Of a stretch of DNA of 64,000 nucleotides, positions 11,940 through 23,335 are shown in pieces (positions within the stretch are counted from its first letter, which is position 1; the number at the start of each line of letters is the position of its first letter). The stretch is taken from NCBI RefSeq assembly GCF_964355755.1, contig NC_092671.1, positions 23,329,070-23,393,069 on the forward strand. The letters run 5' to 3'. This DNA is from Antedon mediterranea (taxonomy: Eukaryota; Echinodermata; Crinoidea; Comatulida; Antedonidae). Under the pieces are notes generated by a model. That model was given only the letters and a program-made list of their open reading frames with translations. It was not told the DNA's origin and searched no databases. Both the position numbers and the translations under genes were made by a program.

Positions 11940-13490
11940 AACCCTCCTTCTTTGTCTGTAGATGATCTTATACCCCATTCTTTGTCTGTGGATGGTCTTT
12001 ACCCGCTTCTGTGTCTGTTGATGGTATTATTACACCCCTTTCTTTATGTGTGGATGGTCTTACACCCATTTCTTTGTCTGTAGATGGTCTTACACCCCTT
12101 CTTTGTCTGTGGATGGTCCTACACTCCCTTCTTTGTCTGTGGATGGTCCTACACCCCTTCTTTTTCTGTGGATGGTCCTACACCCCCTTCTTTGTCTGTG
12201 GATAGTCTTATGCACCCTTCTTTGTCTGTGGATGGTCTTACACCCCTTTCTTTGTCTGTGGACGGTCTTATATCCCTTTCTTTGTCTGTGGATGGTCTTA
12301 TACCCCCTTCTGTGTCTGTTGATGGTATTACACCCCTTTCTTTGTCTGTTGATTGTATTAAACACATTTCTTTGTGTGTGGATGGTCTTACACCCCCTTC
12401 TTTGTATGTGGATGGTCTTACACCCTTTCTTTGTCTGTGGATGGTCTTCTCCCCTTCTTTGTCTGTGGATGGTCTTACACCCTTTCTTTGTCTGTGGGTG
12501 GTCTTACATCCCCTTCTTTGTCTGTGGATGGTCCGATGGTCCTACACCTCCTTTTTTGTCTGTGAATGGTCTTATACCCTTCTTTGTCTGTAAGTGGTCC
12601 TATACCCCTTTATTTGTCAGTGGACGGTTCTACACCCCCTTCTTTGTCTGTGGATGGTCTTACACCCCTTTCTTTTTCTGTGGACGGTCTTATACCCCCT
12701 TCTGTGCCTGTGGGTGATCTTATACCCCCTTCTTTGTCTGTTGATGGTATTACACCCCTTTCTTTGTCCGTTGATGGTATTACACCCCTTTTTTGTATGT
12801 GGATGGTCTTATACACCCCTTTGTGTATGGATGGTCTTGCACTCCTTTAATTTGTCTGTGGATGGTCTTATTTCTTTGTCTGTGGATGGTCTTATATCCC
12901 CTTCTTTGTCTGTGGATGGTCTTATATCCCCTTCTTTGTCTGTGGATGGTCTTCTCCCCTTCTTTGTCTGTGGATGGTCCTACACCCCCTTCTTTGTCTG
13001 TGGATGGTCCTACACCCCTTATTTGTCTGGGGATGGTCTTATACCCTCTTCTTTGTCTGTAAGTGGTCCTATACCCCTTTCTTTGTCAGTGGATGGTCTT
13101 GCACCCCCTTCTTTGTCTGTGGACGGTCCTACGCCCCCTTCTTTGTCTGTGGATGGTCCTATACCCCTTTTTTTGTCAGTGGATGGTCTTATACCCCCTT
13201 CTTTGTCTGTGGACGGTCCTACATCCCCTTCTTTGTCTGTAGATGGCCTTACACCCCTTTCTTTGTCTGTGGATGGTCTTATACCTCCTTCTTTGTGTGT
13301 GGATGGTCTTACACCCCCTTCTTTGTCTGTGGATGGTCTTACACCCCCTTTTTTGTCTATGGATGGTCTTATACCCTCTTCTTTGTATGTGGATGGTCTT
13401 ACACCCCCTTTTTTGTCTGTGGATGGTCTTATACCCTCTTCTTTGTCTGTGGATGGTCTTACACCCCCTTCTTTGTCTGGACCCACTACT
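11940..13490 (+). repeat. 30-bp minisatellite, about 50 copies
   Basis: The unit is close to tttgtctgtggatggtct followed by tacacccccttc. Units vary in length by one to a few bases, so the frame shifts often. Because 30 is a multiple of three, frames of up to about 300 codons exist on both strands, made of a ten-residue repeat. These are artefacts of the period. The array sits in the loop of foldback element A. Confidence 0.96.
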
Positions 13491-13969
13491 TTGATTGATT
13501 AAATTAGACATTGTTTCTTGTATGATTAGGAAACCAAGACCTTTAAAGTGAAAGTCCACAGGTGGATGCCTAAACAGGTCTTGTACAGAACAGTATATTG
13601 TAGGTCCATGTCACTAATTTGAGGATTACTTGAATAATTATATTGAGATGTCTTTTACGAATTGATTTAGTTCGGATTTTGCTAAAAAATCAATGACTAG
13701 AGAAAATCGAGGAAAAGGATTCAGATGAAAGGTTTACAGCAAAGGCCCATTACCATAAAAATGGAGTACATTTTTTTAGATGCAACGAAAAAACGATTGA
13801 CACATCACAGTTTAGCAAACATGTCGGCATAGATGAGCTCAGTGATCTGTCATACTTTATGCCTATCCTATCACATCAAAAGTTAAAAATTCAGAATAAT
13901 AATTCCGTGTCATTTATTTCGGTAACAAAATTAGGTGCATTTATACCAATTTAACCACATACAGTATGT
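13491..13969. other. Loop DNA of foldback element A, right of the minisatellite
   Basis: No gene or repeat seen; ordinary AT-rich DNA. Confidence 0.4.
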
Positions 13970-14629
13970 TCACATAATTATATATGTCAAAGGTTATAAA
14001 TTGTATTTCCAGTCATTTTATGTGAAAATGTTTCATTACTACAAATATAAATGTCTTTATTCTGAACAAAATGACACCAAAATCGATTGAAAATGATCAG
14101 TAGTTACTGAGATATACAGATAAGAGGTCAAAGGTCAAACTGGAAGAAACGTCATTTCCGGTCATTTTTGGACGAAACTTTTCATTAGAGCAAATAGAAA
14201 TATGTGGTTTGTGAACAATTTAACACCAGAATCAAGTCTCTACTGTTTATAGTTGCCAAGATATGAACACTTTTTGTTTTTATGGTGGCCATTTTGAAAT
14301 CAAGATGGCCGCCATACCGGACGTTGGACACTTGGCACCCCCCGATATTTTGAATCTATATACATCAAAGAAACTTTGTGGAAAGTTTCATGCTTTGGTA
14401 ATAAAGTGCACAACTTGGCTATTTTTATGGCGTTAACTGCTCTACTAGTAGGCCTATCTATTCTTATGAAATTTGATCTTGCATGAAAGGATCATTCAAG
14501 TTTCAACACAACTTCTAGAACATTTTTGTATTATACAGAGACAATAATATTTGCCAATCTAAAATTCCTAAATAACCAATAATCATTTGTTTTACAATAA
14601 AGGATGATAAAATAAACCGCCAACTGAAA

Positions 14630-16440
14630 TCTAATGTTAATTTAACGTTGAAACATCAATGGCAACGCACTTAAACACATATTATTTAATATTAAACGTT
14701 AAAAACATGTCATTTTAACCAAAGTATTAAATAGAATTTATCTTTAATTTAACGTTTAATTAACATTGAAAAACAAAAATAATAATTGTTTGAAAAAACA
14801 ACATAATTTCAAGAGTTTTTCAACGTTGAAAACATGTCATTTGAAAATGACAATTGGATTTCAACGTTAAAATAACGTTGGAATAACATTGAAAAACAAA
14901 AATAATAATTGTTTGAAAAAAATTACTAGTTAGAAATACAATGTTATTTCAACGTTGGATCAACATTGATAAATTAACGTAAATTACTAGTTAGAAAGAC
15001 AATGTTATTTCAACGTTGGAGCACCATTGATAAATTAACGTAAATTTCTTGTTAAAAATACAATGTTATTTCAACGTTGGACCAACATTGATAAATTAAC
15101 GTAAATTACTAGTTAGAAATACAATGTTATTTCAACGTTGGATCAACATTGATAAATTAACGTAAATTTCTAGTTAAAAATACAATGTTATTGCAACGTT
15201 GGATCAACATTGATAAATTAACGTAAATTTCTTGTTAAAAATACAATGTTATTTCAACGTTGGATCAACATTGATAAATTAACGTAAATTTTTAGATATA
15301 AAGACAATGTTATTTCAACGTTGTATAAACATTGATAAATTAACGTAAATTATTAGTTAAAAATACAATGTTATTTCAACGTTGGATCAACATTGATAAA
15401 TTAACGTAAATTACTAGTTAGAAAGACAATTTTATTTCAACGTTGGATCAACCTTAATAAATTAACGTAAATTTCTAGTTAAAAATACAATGTTATTTCA
15501 ACGTTGGATCAACATTAATAAATTAACGTAAATTTCTAGTTAAAAATACAATGTTATTTCAACGTTGGATCAACATTAATAAATTAACGTAAATTTCTAG
15601 TTAAAAATACAATGTTATTTCAACGTTGGATCAACATTGATAAATTAACGTAAATTACTAGTTAAAAATACAATGTTATTTCAACGTTGGATCAACATTG
15701 ATAAATTAACGTAAATTACTAGTTAAAAATACAATGTTATTTCAACGTTGGATCAACATTGATAAATTAACGTAAATTTCTAGTTAAAAATACAATGTGA
15801 TTTTAACGTTGGATCAACATTGATAAATTAACGTAAATTACTAGTTAAAAATACAATGTTATTTCAACGTTGGATCAACATTTATAAATTAACGTAAATT
15901 TCTAGTTAGAAAGACAATGTTATTTCAACGTTAACTCAACATTGATAAATTAACGTAAATTACTAGTTAGAAAGACAATGTTATTTCAACGTTGGATCAA
16001 CATTAATAAATTAACGTAAATTTCTAGTTAAAAATACAATGTTATTTCAACGTTGGATCAACATTGATAAATTAACGTAAATTACTAGTTAAAAATACAA
16101 TGTTATTTCAACGTTGGATCAACATTGATAAATTAACGTAAATTACTAGTTAAAAATACAATGTTATTTCAACGTTGGATCAACATTAATAAATTAACGT
16201 AAATTTCTAGTTAAAAATACAATGTTATTTCAACGTTTGATTAACATTGATAAATGAACATAAACATTCTATTGAAAAGAAAATGTTATTTCAACGTTGA
16301 TTCAATGTTTATTAATAAACGTAAAAAATATAGTTAGGGAAAAAATGTTATTTCAACGTTGATTCAACGTTTGAAATACGCTGACAACATGATTTCAACA
16401 AATCAACTATATTTCAACGTTGATTCAACGTTGAAATTAT
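14630..16440. repeat. Right subterminal array, 61-bp units with CAACGTTGGATCAACATT
   Basis: From about 14930 to 16250 there are roughly 22 units of 61 bp. Each contains 'aatgttatttcaacgttg', 'atcaacattgataaatta' and 'acgtaaattactagtt'. The first 300 bases are degenerate. The array runs into the right terminal inverted repeat. It shares the AACGTTG core with the left array but not the unit, so the two ends amplified separately. Confidence 0.93.
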
Positions 16441-16459
16441 GTTCTGTGCCCACTGGGGA

Positions 16460-19262
16460 TGGTTTGGGTGGTGTTTTGTTACAAGATCATCATGGCAAAC
16501 TTCGTCCTGTAGCGTATGGTAGCCGAGGCTTATCCCATAGCGAGAAGAACTACCCCGCCCATAAGCTTGAATTTCTGGCTTTAAAGTGGGCTGTTACTGA
16601 TAAGTTCAGAGACTATTTATACATGGCTCGTGGTACGCAAGTAATGACCGACAACAACCCTCTCACTTATGTACTTTCTTCTGCTAAGCTAGATGCCACT
16701 GGCCATCGTTGGTTAGCAGCTCTATCTACTTTCGACTTTTCTATTCATTATAAGCCGGGTAGAATGAAAATTGACGCCGATGCTCTGTCCCGCAGACCTC
16801 ATGACACCAAACTCAACCGACAGTATGAAGAACAACAGCAAGACAAACTCTGTAATCTTGAGGCTAGGTTAAAAGGTAAAGCGGTGAGTCATGACAACAT
16901 CTGTTCTCGTGATATGGTGAGCGCCCTTTTCCTACAATATGGTGTATCCATCAACACTCGATCTGTCAATTCATCCGACACTATTCCACTTATATATTCT
17001 TTATCAGTTAGCGCAAATTCTATACCAGATAGATATGGAGCAGGTTCCAACGTTGAAATACCTGATTTGACGAACATACAGCAGAAAGATCCAATCATCA
17101 ACCAAGTCATAAATTACGTTAAAATGGGTAAGAATCCAGACTCCTTGATAGGTTTACCCGATGAAGTCAGACTTATACTCAGAGAGTTTGGAAAGCTTGA
17201 ACTTCGTAATGATATTTTATACAGATGTATAACCAATCCACTTGGAAACAAATGCTTCCAGCTTGTGTTTCCCATCCAGCATAGGGTTCCAGCTATAAAG
17301 GGACTTCACAACGAATTAGGTCATCTTGGTATTGAGCGAACGCTGGCATTGGCAAGAGACAGGTTTTACTGGCCCCGAATGAGTGCAGACATTGAAAGCT
17401 GGATTAGACATTGTGGTAAGTGCGTAGCCAGGAAAACACCTCAGAAGCTCGCAGCACCCTTAGTCAATATCAAAACCAATGGTCCATTAGAATTAGTTTG
17501 TATGGACTTTCTGTCCTTAGAAGCAGACCGCAGCAACAAGAAATCTGTCCGAGTGGTAACTGATCATTATACCAGGTATGCACAGGCCTTCCCCACAAAA
17601 GATCAAACAGCTCGCACAGTGGCCAAGGTTTTGTGGGAGAATTTTTTTGTACATTATGGTTTACCTAAGCGCCTTCACTCTGATCAGGGACGTGATTTTG
17701 AAAGCAAAGTGGTGAAGGAGTTAACTGTTCTGCTTGGCATCGAGAAATCTCGCACTACCCCCTATCACCCTCAGGGAGACCCTCAACCTGAACGCTTCAA
17801 TCGAACTTTAATGAATATGTTAGGCACACTCGAAGGCGAGAAGAAGGAAAGCTGGAGTCGCTATATCAGTGCTTTGGTTCATGCTTACAACTGTACGAAG
17901 CATGACAGTACAGGTTTCTCACCTTATTTTCTGATGTTCGGACGAGAGGCGAGACTTCCTTTTGACTTATTACGGTTTGGAAATAGCCCAGATGGATTTG
18001 GTAACGCTGACCACATAAAGTACGTCAAAGATTTGAGAGACCAACTATCGCTTGCCTATCAAATGGCATCTGAAGAGGCAGCGAAGTCAGCACGCAAGAA
18101 CAAAGTTCGACATGATTTGAAAGTACGAGTCAATGATCTTCATCCAGGTGATCGAGTGTTGATTCGAAATCTGGGACTACATGGTAAACACAAACTCGCT
18201 GACCAGTGGGACTCCACAGTGCACATCGTCACACACAGAATAATCGAAGATATGCCCGTTTACCGTGTGAAGCCAGAATCAAATAGTGGTCGAGTACGAA
18301 CACTACATCGAAACATACTTCTGCCCATCGACTATTTGAACGAAGAAGATCCACCAGCAAAACCTAATAAACAGAAGATAAACCGCCCTATTACGCGGTC
18401 TAAGGCAAAAGTTCATGTCGCTGAGAGCGAGCATGATGACAGCGGTGAATCCAGTGAGGAGGAGGTTACAGTGCTAGTCCCATTAGACTTCCCAGTTACA
18501 CTCCCTGTAGAAAGGTCTACAGTTTCTTCTATTTCACCCCATTTTCCGCTGAATGTAGATGCCCAAGAGTTTGTCCCTGAAACTACTCCTGCTATATCTC
18601 ATATTAGTGCTGGAAATGTTTCCACTGATAGTAGTCCTGTAAATGCGTCCTTTGACGAGAGCATCGAGTCTGTAGTCACGCCAGTTTTTGTGAGTAAGGA
18701 ATATGTTAAAGAAGCAAGTGAAGTTGCAACAGATGTAGAGCCAGCTGTAGTTGACTCCCCAGTATCATCTGTACCCAGTCCTAAACTTTCTTTCACTATC
18801 CTTGATTCTCCTGTGGCTTGTGCTGAACCTCTACTCATCCCGCAATCTTGTTCTGAACCTCTACTCATCCCGCAATCTTGTTTAGATTCCGCATCATCCC
18901 TCCAACCTTGTCCTGAGCCTGTGTCTGTTTCTCAACTTTGTTTTGGAGATACCGAGATTCTTCCAAGTCCCATTATTGATTTACCTAATGATACTCCTAT
19001 TATTGAACCTGTTATTGAACCTATTGTTGAACCTACCATTACTGAACTTTCAGAGTCTGTTGAACCCATCCCTGTTATCGATTCTACTGGTAACACACCT
19101 GTTATGTCTCCACCCTCAGATACAAATTTTGTACGCCGATCAACGAGAGTCTCAAGACCACCCGAACGGTTAGGTTTCGACTCCCTCACTAAACCAGTCT
19201 TTAGTAGGCCAGTCAGAGTTGGCACATTTGCTGAGTTAAGACGCAAAGTGTTTGGATACTAA
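16460..19262 (+). CDS. Pol C-terminal part: RNase H, integrase and long tail
   Basis: The frame is open from 16359, but true pol sequence starts at 16460, right after the inserted element. RNase H comes first ('VAYGSRGLS', 'AHKLEFLALKWAV', 'TDNNPLTYV', 'DADALSRRP'). The integrase zinc-binding part is at about 17310-17440 (an HX4H ... CX2C pattern with 'FYWPRMSADIESWI'). The catalytic core has D in 'CMDFLSLE', D in 'HSDQGRDF' and E in 'QPERFNRT'; the last two are separated by 35 residues, a DD35E core. A GPY/F-like module ('HPGDRVLIRN', 'LADQWDS') is at about 18140-18330. A Ser/Pro/Glu-rich tail of about 300 residues ends in 'RRSTRVSRPPERLGFDS'. The protein would insert element DNA into chromosomes. 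No stop breaks this part. Confidence 0.93.
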
Positions 19263-19397
19263 GTCCACTTAAATTTTTACGTTTCTCTCTATTTTAGAAT
19301 TATATTTTCCAAGTTTTGACTTTTCATGCTTTTTTATTTCTTGTTTTGATATTTTGTGTTATTGCTCCCGGAGGTAGCAATTTAAGTAAGGGGAGTA
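19263..19397 (+). promoter_or_regulatory. 3' untranslated region with polypurine tract
   Basis: The purine-rich run aagtaaggggag at 19384-19395 lies two bases before the 3' LTR, where the plus-strand primer of LTR elements is expected. Confidence 0.8.
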
Positions 19398-20652
19398 TGT
19401 AACCCTGCCATGGTTTACCATGTTTTCCTTATTAGATTTTTAATCTTTTAATCCTTTCTTTGTTGTTGAGCCCAAGTTTTAATTAGTTGTCCTTTGCTGT
19501 TTATGTCATTATGTCATAAACTATGTGGTAATGCATGAGAGCTTTCTGTTTTTTCTATAGACACTGACCAATAAGGGCCAGTTTACCCTTGGCTTTTTTC
19601 CCCAGCAACATGGATTGACCAATGGGATTAGCCTTGGTCAGGTGACTGGGCCAATATTAGGGTATGTTCCCATGCTTCATTCTCTTTTCCTGATTATGCC
19701 ATCTGAAGTGCTGGTCATTTCTAAGTGTTACATATTAAAATATATGACTTTATTTAAAGCTAGCTATATGTTTTACATACATTATAATTACATTACCGAA
19801 CTAAGTTTTAAGTTCGCGTTGATTGGAAGTTTGTGCTAGTTTGGCATATTGCACTAAAAATTATGTTTGATCGACTGTATTGTACATATTGAAGACTGTT
19901 CGTTTTATTTTGAATATTGGCTCTTTGTATAGGTGAGTGTTTGAACACCAATTTTCTTTGTTCTATATTTAAAGTTCATTATTGTATAAGTATATTACTG
20001 TTGTTATTAATGTTTTAATGGAAGTCATTACAGTATAGTACATAACGTGACATTATTATTAATTATGTTTAAACCTATTTTTATAAATGGAATGTTTCCA
20101 TGATTGGTCTGTTACTGTTAGGGTAAGCAGGCTCTAGATAGACCTATTACTGTATATCATATAGGCATTGTATAGATCAGCAAATTGTTATTTTCCTCTT
20201 TTACTCATTTATTGTTCTTTAAGACAATGTTTTCCTTTCATTATGTTATTTTTGAGACAACGATTGCCATTATGAAGTCGTTTTATGACTATTGCCATGT
20301 AAGGCTGATAATGTACTTATGGTAGCCTACATTCAATGTTAAACTATTTTAGACAGTATACTGTATTATTATACTGTATTTTGGCTCTTTGTATAGGCTC
20401 TTTGTATAGGCTACCGAAGAACCACTGGTTCGCGGACACCGAAATTATCTGTTTAGACTGCTATATAAATCAACTGTATTCATCTACCGTAAGGACGTTT
20501 GTTTTATTTTATTTTATTCCAGTTTGGTCGAATAAACCGTGTTTTGTTCCATTTAAATTTATGTTCTGATGTTTTTGTATTTGAGTTACGTTTGCGCTAT
20601 ATTTATTCGTTAAGATTAATTATAAAAGTTGCGGAAACAAACCTGGGTTACA
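19398..20652 (+). repeat. 3' LTR, 1255 bp
   Basis: It begins TGTAACCC and ends GGGTTACA, a perfect 8-bp terminal inverted repeat with the usual TG...CA. A polypurine tract precedes it. AATAAA is at 20531-20536. It matches 1-720 directly and 721-1018 in inverted form. The target duplication cannot be checked because the left end of the element is outside the window. Confidence 0.92.
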
Positions 20653-21486
20653 AACGTATATTAAATCTATCAAAATATTATTTTTTCAACATTATGATAC
20701 TGTACTCGAGCTGTTCAACCCGTTTTCAGCTATTAAAAACAATTATTGTAGGAGGAGATAGGAAAATGCGAGGTATCCTCGTATTATTGTGTGCCGGTAT
20801 TTTTCATGAGGACATCCATTAGACAGTGTATACCACGATCGGAAAACACCCCTATTTGGGGCAAATCGTTGAACCTAAATTAGTTTTAATTGTCAATAAC
20901 TAATTATCTAACTAAATTTAATTAGTAAACAGGGTTACATCATGTGGTTAAAATCAGTACCAAGATTCTAACCGAGATTCTAACCAACTTTATATACCAT
21001 CGAGTAAACATTCTAGAAATAACGCGCGATTTACCGAATTTTGCCCTTACGTAAATTTATATATAGATTTCAAAGAGCGCACAGTGCGCTTCTACGTGCC
21101 AATTTTTTTTTCCAAATCTTAACATTTTTTGCTCAATTCATTATCTTTCGAAATTGTGATCTTCAAGTTTATTTTGACAACGTCATCATACCAAAAAATT
21201 AAAACATGGTGTGGTTCCCGTAATTTCACCTATGTTACACTGTATATAGATATACAGTACACTATACCGTATAGAGTATATATTCTATGACACATATTAG
21301 GCACCAATCAGCACCATAAGCATATATCAGGGAGTTGTTATTAGAACTCCCTGCATATATGCATCAGGTAATAGGATTGCATAAATCAATATTTTGCGGT
21401 CATATTAAACGTACGTGCATGTTTAAATAATAAATAATAATAATAATATGGTAAGTTCTATGAAAAACTGGTTACTCATCTTTTGT
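20653..21486. other. Spacer with a short hairpin at 21319-21361
   Basis: No gene is seen. At 21319-21361 an inverted repeat (gcatatat, cagggagtt ... aactccctg, catatatgc) forms a hairpin. The core cagggagttgtt...aactccctg also occurs at about 59645-59668, so it may be the tip of a small repeat family. Confidence 0.5.
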
Positions 21487-21834
21487 TTAGCTAATAAGTT
21501 TGTTATTATTGTAATGTTGTTTTTCCCTAATTGCCTTAATATATGCCCAAAATTGCTTTATATTTGAAGTAGTCTTATTTGAGATGTCTAAAACATAATT
21601 TCTGTGACTACAATATATTGTTTTTTTCAGTTCCTTGCTACAACACTTAAATCTATCTGTAGCTTCATTTGTTTTTAAAATCTTAGACTTCCTATATAAT
21701 TTTATTTTCTTTGTACAAAGTTTCTTAATTTCTGTTGTAATCCATGGAAATGATTTAGTCTTATTTCTTTTCTTAATATAGTCCGAGAGCATTAGTTCAT
21801 AAGTATAGGCAGACCCGGAAATTTCTGGTAACAA
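21487..21834 (-). pseudogene. LINE fragment: linker between endonuclease and RT
   Basis: A 115-codon minus-strand frame has the pattern of the region just before the RT domain in non-LTR retrotransposons: 'SFPWITTEIKKL', 'KIKLYRKSK', a basic helix, 'NYVLDIS' and 'SNIKQFWAYIKAIR'. No endonuclease or RT domain follows. Foldback element B starts at the upstream edge of this frame (about 21779), so the LINE was probably cut by that insertion and the last 18 or so codons at the high-coordinate end may be element sequence. Confidence 0.75.
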
Positions 21835-22764
21835 GCTAATTTTTTCAGGAAAGGTCGAGAACTATGATTGGAACATCATATTAAAAGTCCCGAAAAATCC
21901 TCTTTGTGCTCTCCGAGAAATCCAAGATGGCGTCCAAAATGGCTGCCATTTTAAAATGGTCTATAACTTTGTAACCGCTTGTTGTAGAGTATCGATTTTG
22001 GTGTCAAATAGTTCACAATATATACATTCCTATTTGCTCTAACAGAAAATTTTGTCAAAAAATGGCCGCTACTACAGTTTCTGGCAGTTTGACCTTTGAC
22101 CTGGTCTTATCATATCTCGGTAATGGCTTGTCTAGAGAATTAAGATTAGGCCCAAATTGTTCAGAACATGCATATTTTTATTTGGTGTAATGAAATATTT
22201 TATCCCAAAATGAATTAAGATTAGGCCCAAATTGTTCAGAACATGCATATTTTTATTTGGTGTAATGAAATATTTTATCCCAAAATGACCGGAAGTGAGG
22301 TTATTAACCTCTTATTGACCTATTCATATCTCTTTACCGTATCTCAAGAAATATTTGTCGTAGAGCATTACTTTTGGTGTCATATTGTTTGGAACATATA
22401 CATTTCTATTTAGTCTAATACAACAGTTTGCCCTCAAAAGCTCGGAAGTAAGTTAATTTATTGAAAACTTAAAAAATCAAAGAGCTACATAGGCAGAGGA
22501 TATGAATAATGTAGGTAAAATAAAAATCAAAGTTTTAACTCTGCCTTAAAACATGTTTTGGGCATAGCACATCATCAGGTAAAGTGAATTGTTACAAAAA
22601 GAAAATATAAAGTCAATAAATTACAAAGAATAACTGTCAGTGGCTAATCAAAGTTGGTTAAGTAAACAAAAGACAATTGGCAAATACCTATGTACACAGC
22701 ACATATCCGACCATTTATATGCAACTTTGAGTTGCGTGCAAACGCCACTCTATTGCTCACTATG

Positions 22765-23065
22765 TCGGTCGGTAAACACTAACTCATATTCATATTTTTT
22801 CGTTATTTTGACACTGGATATTAATACTTGTAGGCAAATATAAATGTTTTAAAACATTTTTCAACATCTTTTAACTTTTTCAGCAATTTCGGTCGGTTGG
22901 TCAGTCGGTAAACACTAACTCATATTCATATTTTTTCGTTATTTTGACACTGGATATTATTTAATACTTGGAGGAAAATATAAATGTTTTTAAAAATGTG
23001 AACATTTTAAAACATTTTCAGCAATTTCGGTCAGTTGGTCGGTCGGTCAGTAAACAATAACTCAA
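22765..23065. repeat. Tandem duplication of about 130 bp with GGTCGGT runs
   Basis: Two full units and the start of a third, each with 'cggtaaacactaactcat', 'tcgttattttgacactgg' and 'cagcaatttcggtc'. It lies in the loop of foldback element B. Confidence 0.85.
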
Positions 23066-23215
23066 ATTTGTTGACTTTGTAAAAATAATGCATTTTGAAA
23101 CATTCCTTGCTTTAAATGTTCGTTGTACTATGGCTTATTTATGATAAAAAGAGAATATACCCTAGGTATTTCACGTCAAACGCTCTTTACTCGGCATGCA
23201 TAGACTTTCTTTTCC

Positions 23216-23335
23216 AGATTCAGATTTTATTTGGTCCTTGCTGAAATCTATGAAAAATAGATTGGAATACCCGGGCAATGATCCCGGTACCTCTTACATG
23301 CTAAGTGAGAGCTCTACCACTTGAGCTAGTCCCCC
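23216..23335 (-). mobile_element. tRNA-derived SINE with LINE-like 3' tail
   Basis: Read on the minus strand, a 72-base tRNA-like head (23335-23264) is followed by a body of about 22 bases and the tail GCAAGGACCAAATAAA plus ATCTGAATCT. The same tail is at 62079-62103 on the plus strand. The head has the A box (TAGCTCAAGTGG) and a B-box-like part ending in a good T stem. Such a head-and-tail design is typical of SINEs moved by a partner LINE. Confidence 0.78.
23264..23335 (-). tRNA. tRNA-Ala(AGC)-like sequence, probably the SINE head
   Basis: The cloverleaf can be drawn: D stem GCTC/GAGC, anticodon loop TTAGCAT with anticodon AGC, T stem CCGGG/CCCGG. The acceptor stem has one mismatch and two G-T pairs, and the anticodon stem has one mismatch. 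These defects and the attached SINE tail argue for a tRNA-derived repeat rather than a working tRNA gene. Confidence 0.6.

Larger units (their letters stand above)
10696..14446. mobile_element. Foldback element A, about 480-bp arms around a minisatellite
   Basis: 10696-11172 is the reverse complement of 13970-14446. The outer part of each arm has 'cggcggccatcttg'-like sequence; the inner parts hold two degenerate subrepeats with 'tttgacctttgacc', 'tatctctgtaactactgg' and 'tttggtgtca'. The same subrepeat builds the arms of the elements at 21779-25048, 25786-29015 and 45956-49440. A 30-bp minisatellite fills the loop. No transposase is present. Confidence 0.88.
4262..16457. mobile_element. Giant 12.2 kb non-autonomous TIR element inserted in RNase H
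   Basis: The element starts CCCAGTGGGCA (4262-4272) and ends with its exact reverse complement (16447-16457). A GA dinucleotide precedes it (4260-4261) and follows it (16458-16459); removing one GA and the element leaves the RNase H frame of the Gypsy element open, so the boundaries are firm. Just inside each end are tandem arrays with an AACGTTGA core, with different unit lengths on each side. No transposase is visible, and all longer reading frames inside come from minisatellites. Several other elements are nested inside: 5982-6298, 6543-7420, 7570-9775 and 10696-14446. The superfamily is not clear; a 2-bp duplication with these tips does not match one I can name. Confidence 0.85.
1..20652 (+). 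mobile_element. Ty3/Gypsy LTR retrotransposon with a nested 12 kb insertion
   Basis: The order is LTR, gag, protease, reverse transcriptase, RNase H, integrase, polypurine tract, LTR, which is the Ty3/Gypsy order. Position 1 aligns with position 19801, so the first part of the 5' LTR lies outside the window. Without the inserted element at 4262-16457 the visible part is about 8.5 kb. gag, protease and RT carry a stop and frameshifts, while the segment from RNase H to the C-terminus (16460-19262) is one clean frame. The gag resembles the PNMA-type gag. The two LTR copies differ by indels, including about 120 bp present only around 20350-20500, so the insertion is not very recent or one LTR was altered later. 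No env is seen. Confidence 0.93.

Noticed and set aside
12046-13502. Frames of 200-300 codons with a ten-residue repeat (VDGLTPPSLS)
   Set aside because: They come from the 30-bp minisatellite; the same stretch is open on both strands and the frame shifts with unit length changes.
4273-16440. A CRISPR-like reading of the regular arrays
   Set aside because: Units are direct tandem copies with no unique spacers, and the setting is clearly eukaryotic.
16359-16459. The first 33 codons of the integrase-half frame as the true start
   Set aside because: These codons lie in the subterminal array and the terminal inverted repeat of the inserted 12.2 kb element; the pol sequence starts only at 16460.
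23264-23335. A working tRNA-Ala gene
   Set aside because: The acceptor and anticodon stems have mismatches and the sequence is joined to a SINE tail, so it is more likely a SINE head.
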